A stretch of 64,000 nt of DNA, from positions 14,500 to 78,499 of the forward strand of contig DATLRV010000006.1 of the NCBI GenBank assembly GCA_035534455.1. Reading direction: 5' to 3'. The position numbers and the translations under genes were made by a program. Positions 16,554-26,046 of this stretch are shown in pieces (the first letter of the stretch is position 1; every line of letters starts with the position of its first letter). A model generated the notes under the pieces. The model was not told where the DNA came from. It did no database searches and was given only the letters and a program-made list of their open reading frames with translations. The stretch comes from JAJYVT01 sp035534455. GTDB taxonomy: Bacteria; Actinomycetota; Acidimicrobiia; Acidimicrobiales; RAAP-2.

Positions 16554-17723
16554 GTGGCTGAGGCAAGGACGCGCCCCGCATGGGTGGAGGTCGACCTCGA
16601 CGCCCTCGCGCACAACGTCGGCCTGCTCGCCCGCCGCGCCGCGCCCGCCGCGCTGTGCGCGGTCGTGAAAGCGGACGCCTACGGCCACGGCGCGGTGGAG
16701 GTCGCGCGCACCGCGCTCGCGTCCGGCGCGGCCGGGCTCGCGGTGACCGTCGTCGACGAAGGTCTGGAGCTGCGCGAGCACGGCATCGGCGCGCCGGTGC
16801 TCGTCCTGTCCGAGATCGTGCCGGATGTCGCCGAGGTGCTCGTGCGCGCCGGGCTCACCGCGACCGTCACGACGCAGGGGGGGGTGGCGGCGCTCGCCGC
16901 TGCGGCGCGCCGCAGCGGGAGGAGGGTCGGCGTCCACGTCAAGGTCGACACCGGCATGCACCGCATCGGCGTCGCCCCCCAGGACGCCGCGGCGCTCGTC
17001 GAGGCGGCAGAGGCGGAGGAGGGACTCCGTGTCGAGGCGCTCTGGACGCACCTCGCGGTGGCGGACGGGGTGTCCGACGACGACCGCGCGTTCACGGCGC
17101 TGCAGCTCGAGCGTTTCGACGGCGTCGTGGCGCAGCTGCGCGCCCGGCCCCGGCTCCTGCACGCGGCCAACACCGCGGCGGCGGTGGCGTGGCCCGCCTC
17201 CCGCTACGACATGGTGCGGTGCGGCATCGGCATGTACGGGTGCGTGCCGGCCCCGGCCATGGCGGAGGGCGGCGCGGGCGAGGAGGTCGGCGCACTGCTC
17301 TCGCAGCTGCGACCGGTGCTGTCCCTCAAGGCGCGCGTCAGCCAGGTGCGCGAGCTCGACGGCGGCGCCCGCCCCTCCTACGGCCGCCGGCGCGCCCTCG
17401 GCGAGCGCGGCACCGTGGCGACGGTGCCGCTGGGCTACGCCGACGGCGTCCCCCGACGGCTCTTCGACACCGGAGGACCGGTGCTCATCGGCGGCCGGCG
17501 CCGGCCCCTCGCCGGCGTGGTCACCATGGACCAGCTCGTGGTGGACTGCGGGCCGCATGCGGCCGTCGAACCGGGCGACGAGGTCGTCTTCATCGGGCGC
17601 CAGGGCGACGACGAGATAACGGCGGCCCACTGGGCGCAGCTCCTCGGGACGATCTCCTACGAGGTGCTCTGCGGGATCGGCCCGCGGGTGCCGCGCGTCT
17701 ACGCCGGGGCGGGGTCCGGGTGA
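16554..17723 (+). CDS. alr: Alanine racemase
   Basis: This PLP enzyme makes D-alanine for peptidoglycan. The PLP lysine is K39 in AVVKADAYGHG, and the opposing catalytic tyrosine is in PSYGRRRAL. GYADGVPRRL, MDQLVVDCG and the terminal YEVLCGIGPRVPRVY are typical. Length is 389 residues. The GTG start is 12 bases after nnr. Its stop overlaps the GTG of the following hydrolase. Confidence 0.96.
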   Translation: MAEARTRPAWVEVDLDALAHNVGLLARRAAPAALCAVVKADAYGHGAVEVARTALASGAAGLAVTVVDEGLELREHGIGAPVLVLSEIVPDVAEVLVRAGLTATVTTQGGVAALAAAARRSGRRVGVHVKVDTGMHRIGVAPQDAAALVEAAEAEEGLRVEALWTHLAVADGVSDDDRAFTALQLERFDGVVAQLRARPRLLHAANTAAAVAWPASRYDMVRCGIGMYGCVPAPAMAEGGAGEEVGALLSQLRPVLSLKARVSQVRELDGGARPSYGRRRALGERGTVATVPLGYADGVPRRLFDTGGPVLIGGRRRPLAGVVTMDQLVVDCGPHAAVEPGDEVVFIGRQGDDEITAAHWAQLLGTISYEVLCGIGPRVPRVYAGAGSG

Positions 17724-18685
17724 ACCTCCGCCGTGCCGCCGTCACCGGGATGGTCGCAGTCGGGGGCGCCGGGCTCGGGTACCTGCTCCAGCGCTCGGCG
17801 GCAGGGCGCTGGCGCGCCAGCGCCGAGGAGCTCGCGGCGGACGGCCTCTCGCTGCCGCCCGACCTGCGCCACCACTTCGTGCCCACGAGCGACGGCGGGC
17901 GGGTCCACGTCGTCGAGCGCGCCGCGGCAGGGTCCGCCGACCGCCCGACCTACGTGCTGGTTCACGGCATCATGCTCGGGGTCGCGACCTGGGCGCCGCA
18001 GCTCCGCGCGCTCGACGGCAGGGTCCTCGCCGTCAGCCAGCGCGGGCACGGGCAGTCGCGGGCGGGGAGCGAGGGCTACTCGTTCGACCGGCTCGCCGCG
18101 GACCTCCTCGAGGTGCTCGACCGGCTCGACGTGCGCGACGCGGTCCTCGTCGGCCACTCGATGGGCGGGATGGTCGCCCAGCTGTGCGCCACGACACGTG
18201 CCGGCGACCTCGCCGCGCGCGTGCGCCGCATGGTCCTCGTCGCGACCTCGCCCGGTCCGGTCGCCGCCGCGCCGTTCGCCTCGTTCGCCGGCGCGCTCGC
18301 GGCCCGTGCGCTCTCGGGCGCCGAACGGCGGGGCCGCGGCCCGATGCCGAAGTCGGCGACCGTCTGGGGGGCGAGGATGTGCTTCGGCGCCGCGCCCTCG
18401 CCCACCCGGGTGGCGCTCTTGCGGGGAATGCTCGACGCCATGTCGCCCGGCGCCCTCGCCCAGCTGCTGCCGCACCTCTTCGCCTTCGACGTGCGCGACC
18501 GGCTCGGCGAGATCGCGATGGAGGTGCACGTGGTGGTGGGCAGCCGCGACCTCCTCACCCCGCCGCGCACAGCGCGGGCGATCGCGGCGCGGGTGCGGCG
18601 CGCGCGCCTCACCGTGCTGCCGGGCTGCGGGCACATGGTCATGCTCGAGCGCCCAGACGCGTTGTGCGACCTCGTGGCGGAATGA
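17720..18685 (+). CDS. Alpha/beta hydrolase with an N-terminal membrane segment
   Basis: The substrate is unknown. The 321-residue product has the oxyanion-region HGIMLG, the nucleophile elbow GHSMGGMV (Ser near residue 146) and the late histidine in LPGCGHMVMLERP, the layout of the serine hydrolase superfamily. Residues about 8-24 (VTGMVAVGGAGLGYLLQ) form one short hydrophobic stretch that may anchor or export it. GTG 17720 overlaps the alr stop. Position beside alr is common in actinobacteria and suggests a cell-envelope role, which is inference. Confidence 0.85.
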   Translation: MNLRRAAVTGMVAVGGAGLGYLLQRSAAGRWRASAEELAADGLSLPPDLRHHFVPTSDGGRVHVVERAAAGSADRPTYVLVHGIMLGVATWAPQLRALDGRVLAVSQRGHGQSRAGSEGYSFDRLAADLLEVLDRLDVRDAVLVGHSMGGMVAQLCATTRAGDLAARVRRMVLVATSPGPVAAAPFASFAGALAARALSGAERRGRGPMPKSATVWGARMCFGAAPSPTRVALLRGMLDAMSPGALAQLLPHLFAFDVRDRLGEIAMEVHVVVGSRDLLTPPRTARAIAARVRRARLTVLPGCGHMVMLERPDALCDLVAE

Positions 18686-18741
18686 CGGGTGTTCGGCGAG
18701 GGGTCTCCGGTGCGACCCGGGGTGCGCCCCGGGCCCGGCGG

Positions 18742-18747
18742 TAGCAT
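18742..18747 (+). promoter_or_regulatory. Possible -10 box for the uracil-DNA glycosylase gene
   Basis: TAGCAT ends six bases before the GTG at 18754, as expected for a leaderless transcript. The same hexamer with the same spacing occurs before metF. No clear -35 element was found. Confidence 0.4.
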
Positions 18748-18753
18748 CCCGGG

Positions 18754-19332
18754 GTGGTCCTCGAGATGAGCGCCGCGGACGAGCTCGCACGGGTGCGCGA
18801 GGAGGCGCTCGGCTGCACGAGGTGCGCGCTCGCCGGGGGGAGGACCCAGGTGGTCTTCGGCGCCGGCAATCCGGCGGCGGACCTCATGTTCGTGGGCGAG
18901 GGCCCCGGGCGCGAAGAGGACATCCAGGGCGAGCCCTTCGTAGGGCGGTCGGGGAAGTTGCTCGACCTCCTCATGCGCCAGGAGCTCGGGATCGAGCGGC
19001 GCGACTGCTACATCGCCAACTGCGTGAAGTGCCGGCCGCCCGGCAACCGCGACCCGCTGCCCGGCGAGATCGACGCGTGCCGCCCGTACCTCGAGCGCCA
19101 GATCGAGCTGGTCGCGCCCAAGGTCGTCGTGACCCTCGGGAACTTCGCGACGAGGACGCTGCTCGAGACGTCCGAAGGCATCCGCCGACTGCGCGGTCGC
19201 GTCTACCCCTTCAGGGGCGTCCAACTGGTGCCGACCTACCACCCCGCCGCGGCCCTCCGGGGCGGAGGGGAGATCGTCGCGGAGATGCGTGCGGACTTCG
19301 TTCGCGCCAAGGCCCTGCTCCGCAACGGGTGA
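18754..19332 (+). CDS. udg: Type-4 uracil-DNA glycosylase (Fe-S)
   Basis: It excises uracil from DNA. The 192-residue product has the family motif GEGPGREEDIQGEPFVGRSG, CVKCRPPGNRDP, and the C-terminal TYHPAAALRG that carries the active-site histidine. The cysteines of CTRC, of the CVKC region and of DACRPYL supply the [4Fe-4S] ligands of family 4. GTG 18754 is preceded by TAGCAT at leaderless distance; an ATG four codons later is the alternative. Confidence 0.92.
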   Translation: MVLEMSAADELARVREEALGCTRCALAGGRTQVVFGAGNPAADLMFVGEGPGREEDIQGEPFVGRSGKLLDLLMRQELGIERRDCYIANCVKCRPPGNRDPLPGEIDACRPYLERQIELVAPKVVVTLGNFATRTLLETSEGIRRLRGRVYPFRGVQLVPTYHPAAALRGGGEIVAEMRADFVRAKALLRNG

Positions 19333-19350
19333 CGGGCGCGAGGACCTGAC

Positions 19351-19854
19351 GTGAGCTGGTCGCTGCGCGCGCAGAGCGAGTCGCCGGACGCGACGCGTGC
19401 GCTCGCCGAGCGCCTCGCCGGTGCGGCGCGTCGCGGAGACGTCGTCGTCCTGCAGGGCACGCTCGGCGCCGGGAAGACCACCTTCGCGCAGGGCTTCGCC
19501 CGCGGACTCGGCGTCGCAGGGCCGGTCACGAGCCCCACGTTCACGCTCGTCCGCCAGTACCCGTGCGCACTTGGCCAGTTGGTCCATGTCGACGTCTACC
19601 GCCTCGAGCACCTCGCGGAGGTCGCAGACCTCGGCCTCGCGGACCTCGTCGACGACGGCGTGGCGCTCGTCGAGTGGGGCGACGTGGCGAGGCCTGCGCT
19701 CGGCGCCGTGACGTGGACCGTCGGGATCAGCCGCCCGGCGGGGGAGGGACCCGGCGACGGCGACGGCGACGCCGACGACGATCGGGAGCTCTCCGTCTCC
19801 GGAGAGGACGACTCGAGGCGTGCCGAGGTCGCGGCCGCGCTCGGCGCGGGGTGA
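19351..19854 (+). CDS. tsaE: tRNA t6A biosynthesis ATPase TsaE
   Basis: TsaE works with TsaB and TsaD in making t6A37 of ANN-decoding tRNAs. The Walker A motif GTLGAGKT is at residues 36-43, followed by SPTFTLVRQY and the acidic VHVDVYRLEH and VEWGD motifs. The C-terminus carries an unusual acidic Gly/Asp run (about residues 136-146) and ends without the common domain tail. GTG 19351 starts 18 bases after udg. It is the first of four adjacent t6A-linked genes. Confidence 0.94.
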   Translation: MSWSLRAQSESPDATRALAERLAGAARRGDVVVLQGTLGAGKTTFAQGFARGLGVAGPVTSPTFTLVRQYPCALGQLVHVDVYRLEHLAEVADLGLADLVDDGVALVEWGDVARPALGAVTWTVGISRPAGEGPGDGDGDADDDRELSVSGEDDSRRAEVAAALGAG

Positions 19855-19908
19855 GCGTGTGGTGACGGGGAGGGGCGAGGACCCCCTGCACTGCCGGAGG
19901 GTGGCCTG

Positions 19909-20583
19909 ATGCTGCTCGGGATCGAGACCGCGGCCGGGCTCGTCGGGGTCGCGCTGGCCGACGCCGACGGGCCGCTCGGCGGCGTGTGGCTGCGCGGGGA
20001 GCGCCGACATGCCGAGACGCTGGCCCCCGCGGTCGCCCACGTGCTCGCGCAGGCGGGTGCCTCGCTCGCCGACGTGGACGTGGTCGCGGTCGACGTGGGT
20101 CCCGGCCTCTTCACCGGGTTGCGCGTGGGGGTCGCCACGGCCCAGGGCCTCGCGGCAGGGCTCGGGGTGGGCGTCCTCGAGGTGACCAGCGTCGACGTTC
20201 TCGCCGGGGAGGCCTACCACGCCGGCTGGGAGGGTCCGGTCGCGGCCGTGGTCGACGCGCGTCGGGGCGAGGTCTTCGCCGCCCTCGCCGCAGGCCCCGG
20301 CGGAGCGGTCGAGGCTCCGTCGCGCCACACCCCCGACGCCCTTGCGGCAACCCTGCGCCGCACGCCCCGCACCCTCCTCGTGGGCACGGGCGCGCACCGC
20401 TACGCCGAGGTGTTCAGGGCCGCCGGGCTGCGCGTCGCCGGCATCCGCGAGCCCTCCCCGCGGGTCCTCGTCGCCCTCGCCGCCGGTAGGCTGGCCGGCG
20501 GCGAGACGCCGGTGCCCCCGGCTGCGGTCCGCCCCGTGTACCTCCGAGAGGCGGACGCGCGGATCAACTGGGTGCAGCGGTGA
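19909..20583 (+). CDS. tsaB: tRNA t6A biosynthesis protein TsaB
   Basis: TsaB is the inactive Kae1-like partner that dimerises with TsaD. The 224-residue product begins LLGIETAAGLVGVALAD. It has the VDVGPGLFTGLRVGVATAQGLA stretch that defines the family, and lacks the iron-binding histidines of TsaD. A GGAGG lies ten bases before the ATG. The stop overlaps the GTG of rimI. Confidence 0.95.
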   Translation: MLLGIETAAGLVGVALADADGPLGGVWLRGERRHAETLAPAVAHVLAQAGASLADVDVVAVDVGPGLFTGLRVGVATAQGLAAGLGVGVLEVTSVDVLAGEAYHAGWEGPVAAVVDARRGEVFAALAAGPGGAVEAPSRHTPDALAATLRRTPRTLLVGTGAHRYAEVFRAAGLRVAGIREPSPRVLVALAAGRLAGGETPVPPAAVRPVYLREADARINWVQR

Positions 20584-21083
20584 TCGAGCTCGTGAGGATG
20601 CGCCGGCGCGACCTGCGGCGGGTGATGGCCATCGAGCAGATGGTCTTCCCCGAGCCGTGGACCCAGGGCGTCTTCGTGTCCGAGCTCTCGCTGCGCAAGG
20701 GCCGGGCGTACCGCGTCGCGCGTCTCGGCAGGGAGATGGTCGGCTACGTCGGCCTGATGTTCGTGGAGGACGAGGCGCACGTGACGACGGTGGCGGTGGC
20801 ACGCGAGCACCAGGGCCGGGGCGTGGGCACCCAGATCATGCTGGGCGCCGTGCGGATCGCCCTGGAGGAGGGCTCGCGGCGCATCTCGTTGGAGGTCGCC
20901 GTCGGCAACGAACGTGCGCAGGCGCTCTACCGGCGGTTCGGGTTCGCCCCTGTCGGCATCCGCAAGGGCTACTACCAGCTCACCGGCGAGGACGCCTACG
21001 TCATGTGGGCGTACGACATCCACACGCCCGCGTACGCCGAGCGGATCGCGCGGATCGAGGAGGAGGAGGCGCAGCGCACGTGA
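20580..21083 (+). CDS. rimI: GNAT acetyltransferase RimI (ribosomal protein S18 type)
   Basis: This family acetylates protein N-termini, S18 being the classical target. The 167-residue product starts with the pattern RRDLRRVMAIEQMVFPEPWT. It has the acetyl-CoA loop EHQGRGVGTQIM and the C-terminal NERAQALYRRFGF-VGIRKGYY block. GTG 20580 overlaps the tsaB stop, and its own stop overlaps tsaD, so translation of the three is probably linked. Confidence 0.94.
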   Translation: MIELVRMRRRDLRRVMAIEQMVFPEPWTQGVFVSELSLRKGRAYRVARLGREMVGYVGLMFVEDEAHVTTVAVAREHQGRGVGTQIMLGAVRIALEEGSRRISLEVAVGNERAQALYRRFGFAPVGIRKGYYQLTGEDAYVMWAYDIHTPAYAERIARIEEEEAQRT

Positions 21084-22063
21084 ACGTGCTCGGCATCGAG
21101 ACCTCCTGCGACGAGACCGCCGCGGCGGTCGTGGCCGAGGGACGGACCGTGCGGTCGTCGGTCGTCTCCAGCCAGATCGACCTCCACGCGCGTTACGGCG
21201 GCGTGGTGCCCGAGATCGCGGGCCGCGCCCACGTCGAGCTGCTCGTGCCGGCGGTCGAAGAGGCGTTGACCCGGGCCGGCCTGGAGCGCCCGGACGCCGT
21301 GGCGGCGACGTACGGCCCGGGACTGGTCGGGTCGCTGCTCGTCGGCCTCTCGGCCGCAAAGGGTCTCGCGATGAGCTGGGACGTCCCCTTCGTCGGGGTG
21401 AACCACCTGGAGGGGCACCTCTTCGCGCCCGTGATCGAGGAGCCCGACCTCGAGTGGCCCCTCGTGGTCCTGCTCGTGTCCGGCGGCCACACGCTGCTCG
21501 TCCACGCGTCCGCACCCGGCCGCTACACCCTGTTGGGCCAGACGATCGACGACGCCGCAGGGGAGGCGTTCGACAAGGTGGCGCGCTTCCTCGGGCTCGG
21601 CTACCCCGGCGGCCCGGCCATCGACCGGGTGGCCGGGGAGGGTGACCCCGCCTCGTTCCGCTTCCCGCGGGCGATGCTCGACGGCAGCTACGACTTCTCC
21701 TTCTCGGGACTCAAGACCGCGGTCGTCCGCGCCGTCGAGCGGCAGCCCTCCGCGGCGACGCCGGACGTCGCGGCCGCGTTCCAAGACGCCGTCGTGGACG
21801 TCCTCGTCACGAAGGCGGCCAGGGCGGTTCGGGAGCTCGGGGCGAAGGGCCTCTGCCTCGGCGGCGGCGTGGCCGCCAACTCCCTGCTGCGCCGCAGGGC
21901 GCCCGAGTCGGTCGACGTCCCGACCTACCTGCCCAGCATGGCGATGTGCACCGACAACGCGGCGATGGTGGCCGCCGCGGGCTCCTTCCGCCTGGCGCAC
22001 GACGGCCCGAGCCCGCTCTCCCTCGCCGCCGACCCGAACCTGTTCCTCGAGTTCGAGGGGTGA
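21080..22063 (+). CDS. tsaD: tRNA N6-adenosine threonylcarbamoyltransferase TsaD
   Basis: TsaD transfers the threonylcarbamoyl group to A37. The 327-residue product begins NVLGIETSCDETAAAVV. It carries the metal-binding HLEGH, the nucleotide motif SGGHT, and MCTDNAAMVAAAG near the end. The stretch between the VAANS motif and MCTDN is about ten residues shorter than usual. GTG 21080 overlaps the rimI stop, and its stop overlaps the rlmN start. Confidence 0.96.
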   Translation: MNVLGIETSCDETAAAVVAEGRTVRSSVVSSQIDLHARYGGVVPEIAGRAHVELLVPAVEEALTRAGLERPDAVAATYGPGLVGSLLVGLSAAKGLAMSWDVPFVGVNHLEGHLFAPVIEEPDLEWPLVVLLVSGGHTLLVHASAPGRYTLLGQTIDDAAGEAFDKVARFLGLGYPGGPAIDRVAGEGDPASFRFPRAMLDGSYDFSFSGLKTAVVRAVERQPSAATPDVAAAFQDAVVDVLVTKAARAVRELGAKGLCLGGGVAANSLLRRRAPESVDVPTYLPSMAMCTDNAAMVAAAGSFRLAHDGPSPLSLAADPNLFLEFEG

Positions 22064-23145
22064 CCGTGCGCCGGACCTCGCCCTCGCCCTCGCCGGCTGC
22101 CTCGCCGGCCCGCTCCGCCTACGACCTCTCGCGCGCCGCGCTCGCCGAGATCCTCGCGGACCAGCCCGCTTTCCGTGTCCGGCAGGTGTGGGACGGGCTG
22201 CACCGCAGGGCGCTCCGGCCCGCGGAGATGACCGACCTCCCCCTCGGCGTCCGAGCGCGGCTCGACGAGGCTCTGCCCGGGGCGCTCGTCGAGGCGGCGC
22301 GTCGCCACGCGGACGACGGCGAGACCGTGAAGTGGCTCTTCGAGCTCGGCGACGGCCGAAGGGTCGAGACGGTCCTCATGGCGTACCCCGACCGGGTGAC
22401 GGTCTGCGTGTCGACCCAGGCGGGCTGCGCGATGGGGTGCACCTTCTGTGCGACCGGGCAGGCGGGGTTCGACCGTCACCTGAGCGCCGGCGAGATCGTC
22501 GAGCAGGTCGTGGTCGCCGTCCGCACGGCACGGCCGCGGCGCGTCTCCAACGTGGTCTTCATGGGAATGGGCGAGCCGCTCGCCAACTTCGACCGCACCT
22601 GGGCGGCGGTCGAGCGCATCCACTCGGACCTCGGCATCTCCGCCCGCCGGCTGACCGTCTCCACGGTGGGGCTGGCGCCGGGCATCCGCCGGCTGGGGCG
22701 TGAGGCGCTCCCCGTCAACCTCGCGCTGTCGTTGCACGCGGCCAACGACACCCTGCGTGACGAGCTCGTCCCGATGAACCGGCGGTACCCCCTGGCGGTG
22801 CTCGCCGAGGCGTGCGCCGAGTACGTCGAGGCGTCCGGGAGGCGGCTGTCGATCGAGTGGGCCCTCATCGACGGGACCAACGACGGCCACGCGGACATGG
22901 CCGAGCTCGCCGAGTTCGCCCGTCCGCTCGGGGCCCACGTGAACCTGATCCCCCTCAACCCGACGCCGGGGTACCCGGTGCGCGGGAGCGCCCCGCACCG
23001 GGTGGCAGCCGCGCGCCGGGAGCTCGAGGAGCTCGGGGTGAACGCCACCGTCCGCTCGACCCGCGGGGCGGAGATCGACGCCGCGTGCGGGCAGCTCGCC
23101 GCCCGGCGCCCGGGCGCGGTTGTGGATCCGCCGCGGGTCCGCTAG
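22060..23145 (+). CDS. rlmN: Dual-specificity RNA methyltransferase RlmN (radical SAM)
   Basis: It methylates C2 of A2503 in 23S rRNA and A37 in some tRNAs. The [4Fe-4S] cysteines C123, C127 and C130 lie in CAMGCTFC, with GMGEPLANF and the resolving cysteine near the C-terminus in DAACGQLA. GTG 22060 overlaps the tsaD stop; a GTG two codons later is nearly equivalent. Residues 5-20 form a Ser/Pro-rich extension. The TAG stop is also the first half of the groES -10 box. Confidence 0.95.
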   Translation: MTVRRTSPSPSPAASPARSAYDLSRAALAEILADQPAFRVRQVWDGLHRRALRPAEMTDLPLGVRARLDEALPGALVEAARRHADDGETVKWLFELGDGRRVETVLMAYPDRVTVCVSTQAGCAMGCTFCATGQAGFDRHLSAGEIVEQVVVAVRTARPRRVSNVVFMGMGEPLANFDRTWAAVERIHSDLGISARRLTVSTVGLAPGIRRLGREALPVNLALSLHAANDTLRDELVPMNRRYPLAVLAEACAEYVEASGRRLSIEWALIDGTNDGHADMAELAEFARPLGAHVNLIPLNPTPGYPVRGSAPHRVAAARRELEELGVNATVRSTRGAEIDAACGQLAARRPGAVVDPPRVR

Positions 23146-23148
23146 CAT
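23120..23148 (+). promoter_or_regulatory. groES-groEL promoter overlapping the end of rlmN
   Basis: TTGTGG (23120-23125) and TAGCAT (23143-23148) are exactly 17 bases apart. The -10 uses the rlmN TAG stop as its first three bases and its last base is the first base of the CIRCE operator. Spacing and operator position make this the strongest promoter call in the window. Confidence 0.65.
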
Positions 23149-23174
23149 TAGCAGTCGCAAGGTTCGAGTGCTAA
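23148..23174 (+). promoter_or_regulatory. CIRCE operator (HrcA binding site)
   Basis: TTAGCAGTC, nine bases, then GAGTGCTAA form the 9-9-9 inverted repeat. It differs from the consensus TTAGCACTC-N9-GAGTGCTAA at one base. CIRCE is the operator of the heat-shock repressor HrcA. It lies right at the expected transcription start and 25 bases before groES, so HrcA binding would block initiation. hrcA is not in this window. Confidence 0.9.
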
Positions 23175-23199
23175 CAACGTGCCGAAGGAGGCCGCTTCG

Positions 23200-23493
23200 A
23201 TGAAGCTTCACCCCCTCGATGACCGGATTGTCGTCCGGCCGGGTGAGTCGGAGGAGACCACCGCCTCGGGTCTGGTGATCCCCGACACCGCCAAGGAGAA
23301 GCCCCAACAGGGCGAGGTCCTGGCCGTCGGCCCCGGGCGCCGTGCCGAGAACACCGGTGAGATCGTCCCGCTGGACGTCAAGGTCGGCGACACCGTCGTC
23401 TACTCCAAGTACGGCGGCACCGAGATCACCGTCGACGGCGAGGATCTGCTGATCCTCTCCGGCCGCGACGTGCTCGCGAAGCTGGACAAGTAA
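23200..23493 (+). CDS. groES: Co-chaperonin GroES
   Basis: GroES caps the GroEL chamber. The 97-residue product begins KLHPLDDRIVVRPGESEE, has the mobile-loop text ETTASGLVIPDTAKEKPQQG, and ends LLILSGRDVLAKLDK. ATG 23200 is preceded by AAGGAGG; an in-frame GTG at 23179 would add seven residues and lies before the ribosome binding site, so it is rejected. Regulation by HrcA is indicated by the CIRCE element upstream. Confidence 0.97.
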   Translation: MKLHPLDDRIVVRPGESEETTASGLVIPDTAKEKPQQGEVLAVGPGRRAENTGEIVPLDVKVGDTVVYSKYGGTEITVDGEDLLILSGRDVLAKLDK

Positions 23494-23513
23494 CCGCGAC
23501 CATCCGCAATCGG

Positions 23514-23550
23514 GGGGCCGCACCGGGCGCTCGGCGCGCGGTGCGGCCCC
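23514..23550 (+). terminator. Perfect 12-bp hairpin between groES and groEL
   Basis: GGGGCCGCACCG and CGGTGCGGCCCC pair without mismatch around a 13-base loop, followed by GTTTCTTCG. It could be an attenuator that lowers groEL expression, an mRNA processing or stability signal, or a partial terminator. The sequence shows the stem only. Confidence 0.7.
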
Positions 23551-23572
23551 GTTTCTTCGAGAGGTTCCCCCA

Positions 23573-25234
<1,662 letters not shown>

Positions 25235-25255
25235 CAGGCGTGACGTGACCCCGAC

Positions 25256-25939
25256 GTGATCCCCCGTCCCGCCACGGCCGAGCCGGGAGGCCCGCCGCCG
25301 TGGACACCGCGGCGGGGGATCACGCTCGGGGACGTGCTCGAGGCGCTGGACCGCGGTCGCGGAGCCCGCAGCCTCGAGGACGGGCCCCCGCCGCACCCTG
25401 CCGGCATTGCGGCCGAGCCTGCGAGCGTGGTCGCCGCGCCGTCCGCGGTGCTCGTCCCGCTCTTCGAGGAGGCCGGCGAGGCGCGCGTGGTCCTCACCCG
25501 CCGGTCGACCACGCTGCGCACCCACCGGGGCCAGGTGAGCTTCCCCGGCGGGCGCATCGAGCCCGGCGAGGACGCAGTCGCCGCCGCGCTCCGGGAGGCC
25601 CACGAGGAGATCGGTCTCGACCCGGCGCTCGCCCGCCCCGTCGGTTACCTCACGCCGGCCTTCGCGTTCAGCTCGCTTGCGCCGATCACCCCCGTGGTCG
25701 CGTCGCTGCCCGGACGGCCGATGCTCGTGGCCAACCCCGCCGAGGTCGACCGGGCCTTCGACGCCTCGCTCGCGGATCTCTGCGCGGCGTACTCCGAGGA
25801 GTGGTGGAGCGAACCGGGGCTCCCGCGGTTCCCCATGTACTTCTTCGCCGTGGAGGGAGAGACGATCTGGGGCGCGACGGCCCGCATGGTGGTGGACCTG
25901 CTGACTGCGGTCCTAGTGGGCGACGCCCCCGGCCCCTGA
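25256..25939 (+). CDS. Nudix hydrolase, CoA pyrophosphatase-like
   Basis: The Nudix box GGRIEPGEDAV...REAHEEIGL occupies residues 98-121 with all conserved acidic and Arg positions. FRTHRGQVSFPGG-type text just before it (LRTHRGQVSFPGGR) is characteristic of the NudL/CoA-diphosphatase group, so hydrolysis of CoA to phosphopantetheine and 3',5'-ADP is a reasonable guess. The 227-residue product has a Pro-rich N-terminus. GTG 25256 starts 21 bases after groEL, so it may share the heat-shock transcript. Confidence 0.85.
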   Translation: MIPRPATAEPGGPPPWTPRRGITLGDVLEALDRGRGARSLEDGPPPHPAGIAAEPASVVAAPSAVLVPLFEEAGEARVVLTRRSTTLRTHRGQVSFPGGRIEPGEDAVAAALREAHEEIGLDPALARPVGYLTPAFAFSSLAPITPVVASLPGRPMLVANPAEVDRAFDASLADLCAAYSEEWWSEPGLPRFPMYFFAVEGETIWGATARMVVDLLTAVLVGDAPGP

Positions 25940-26046
25940 TCGCGGGGCGGTCCAGCGCCCGCCGGCAGCCCGGAGGGGTCGCCTCGGTCCCGGGGGCGCT
26001 CGGTAGAGTGAGGCGACACGGCGTCGCGGCACACTGGAGGGCACTC

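Noticed and set aside
14649..17630. A 993-residue minus-strand frame opposite acpS-nnr-alr
   Set aside because: It has shadow composition (His, Arg, Gly, Asp runs) and no domain, and the plus-strand genes are certain.
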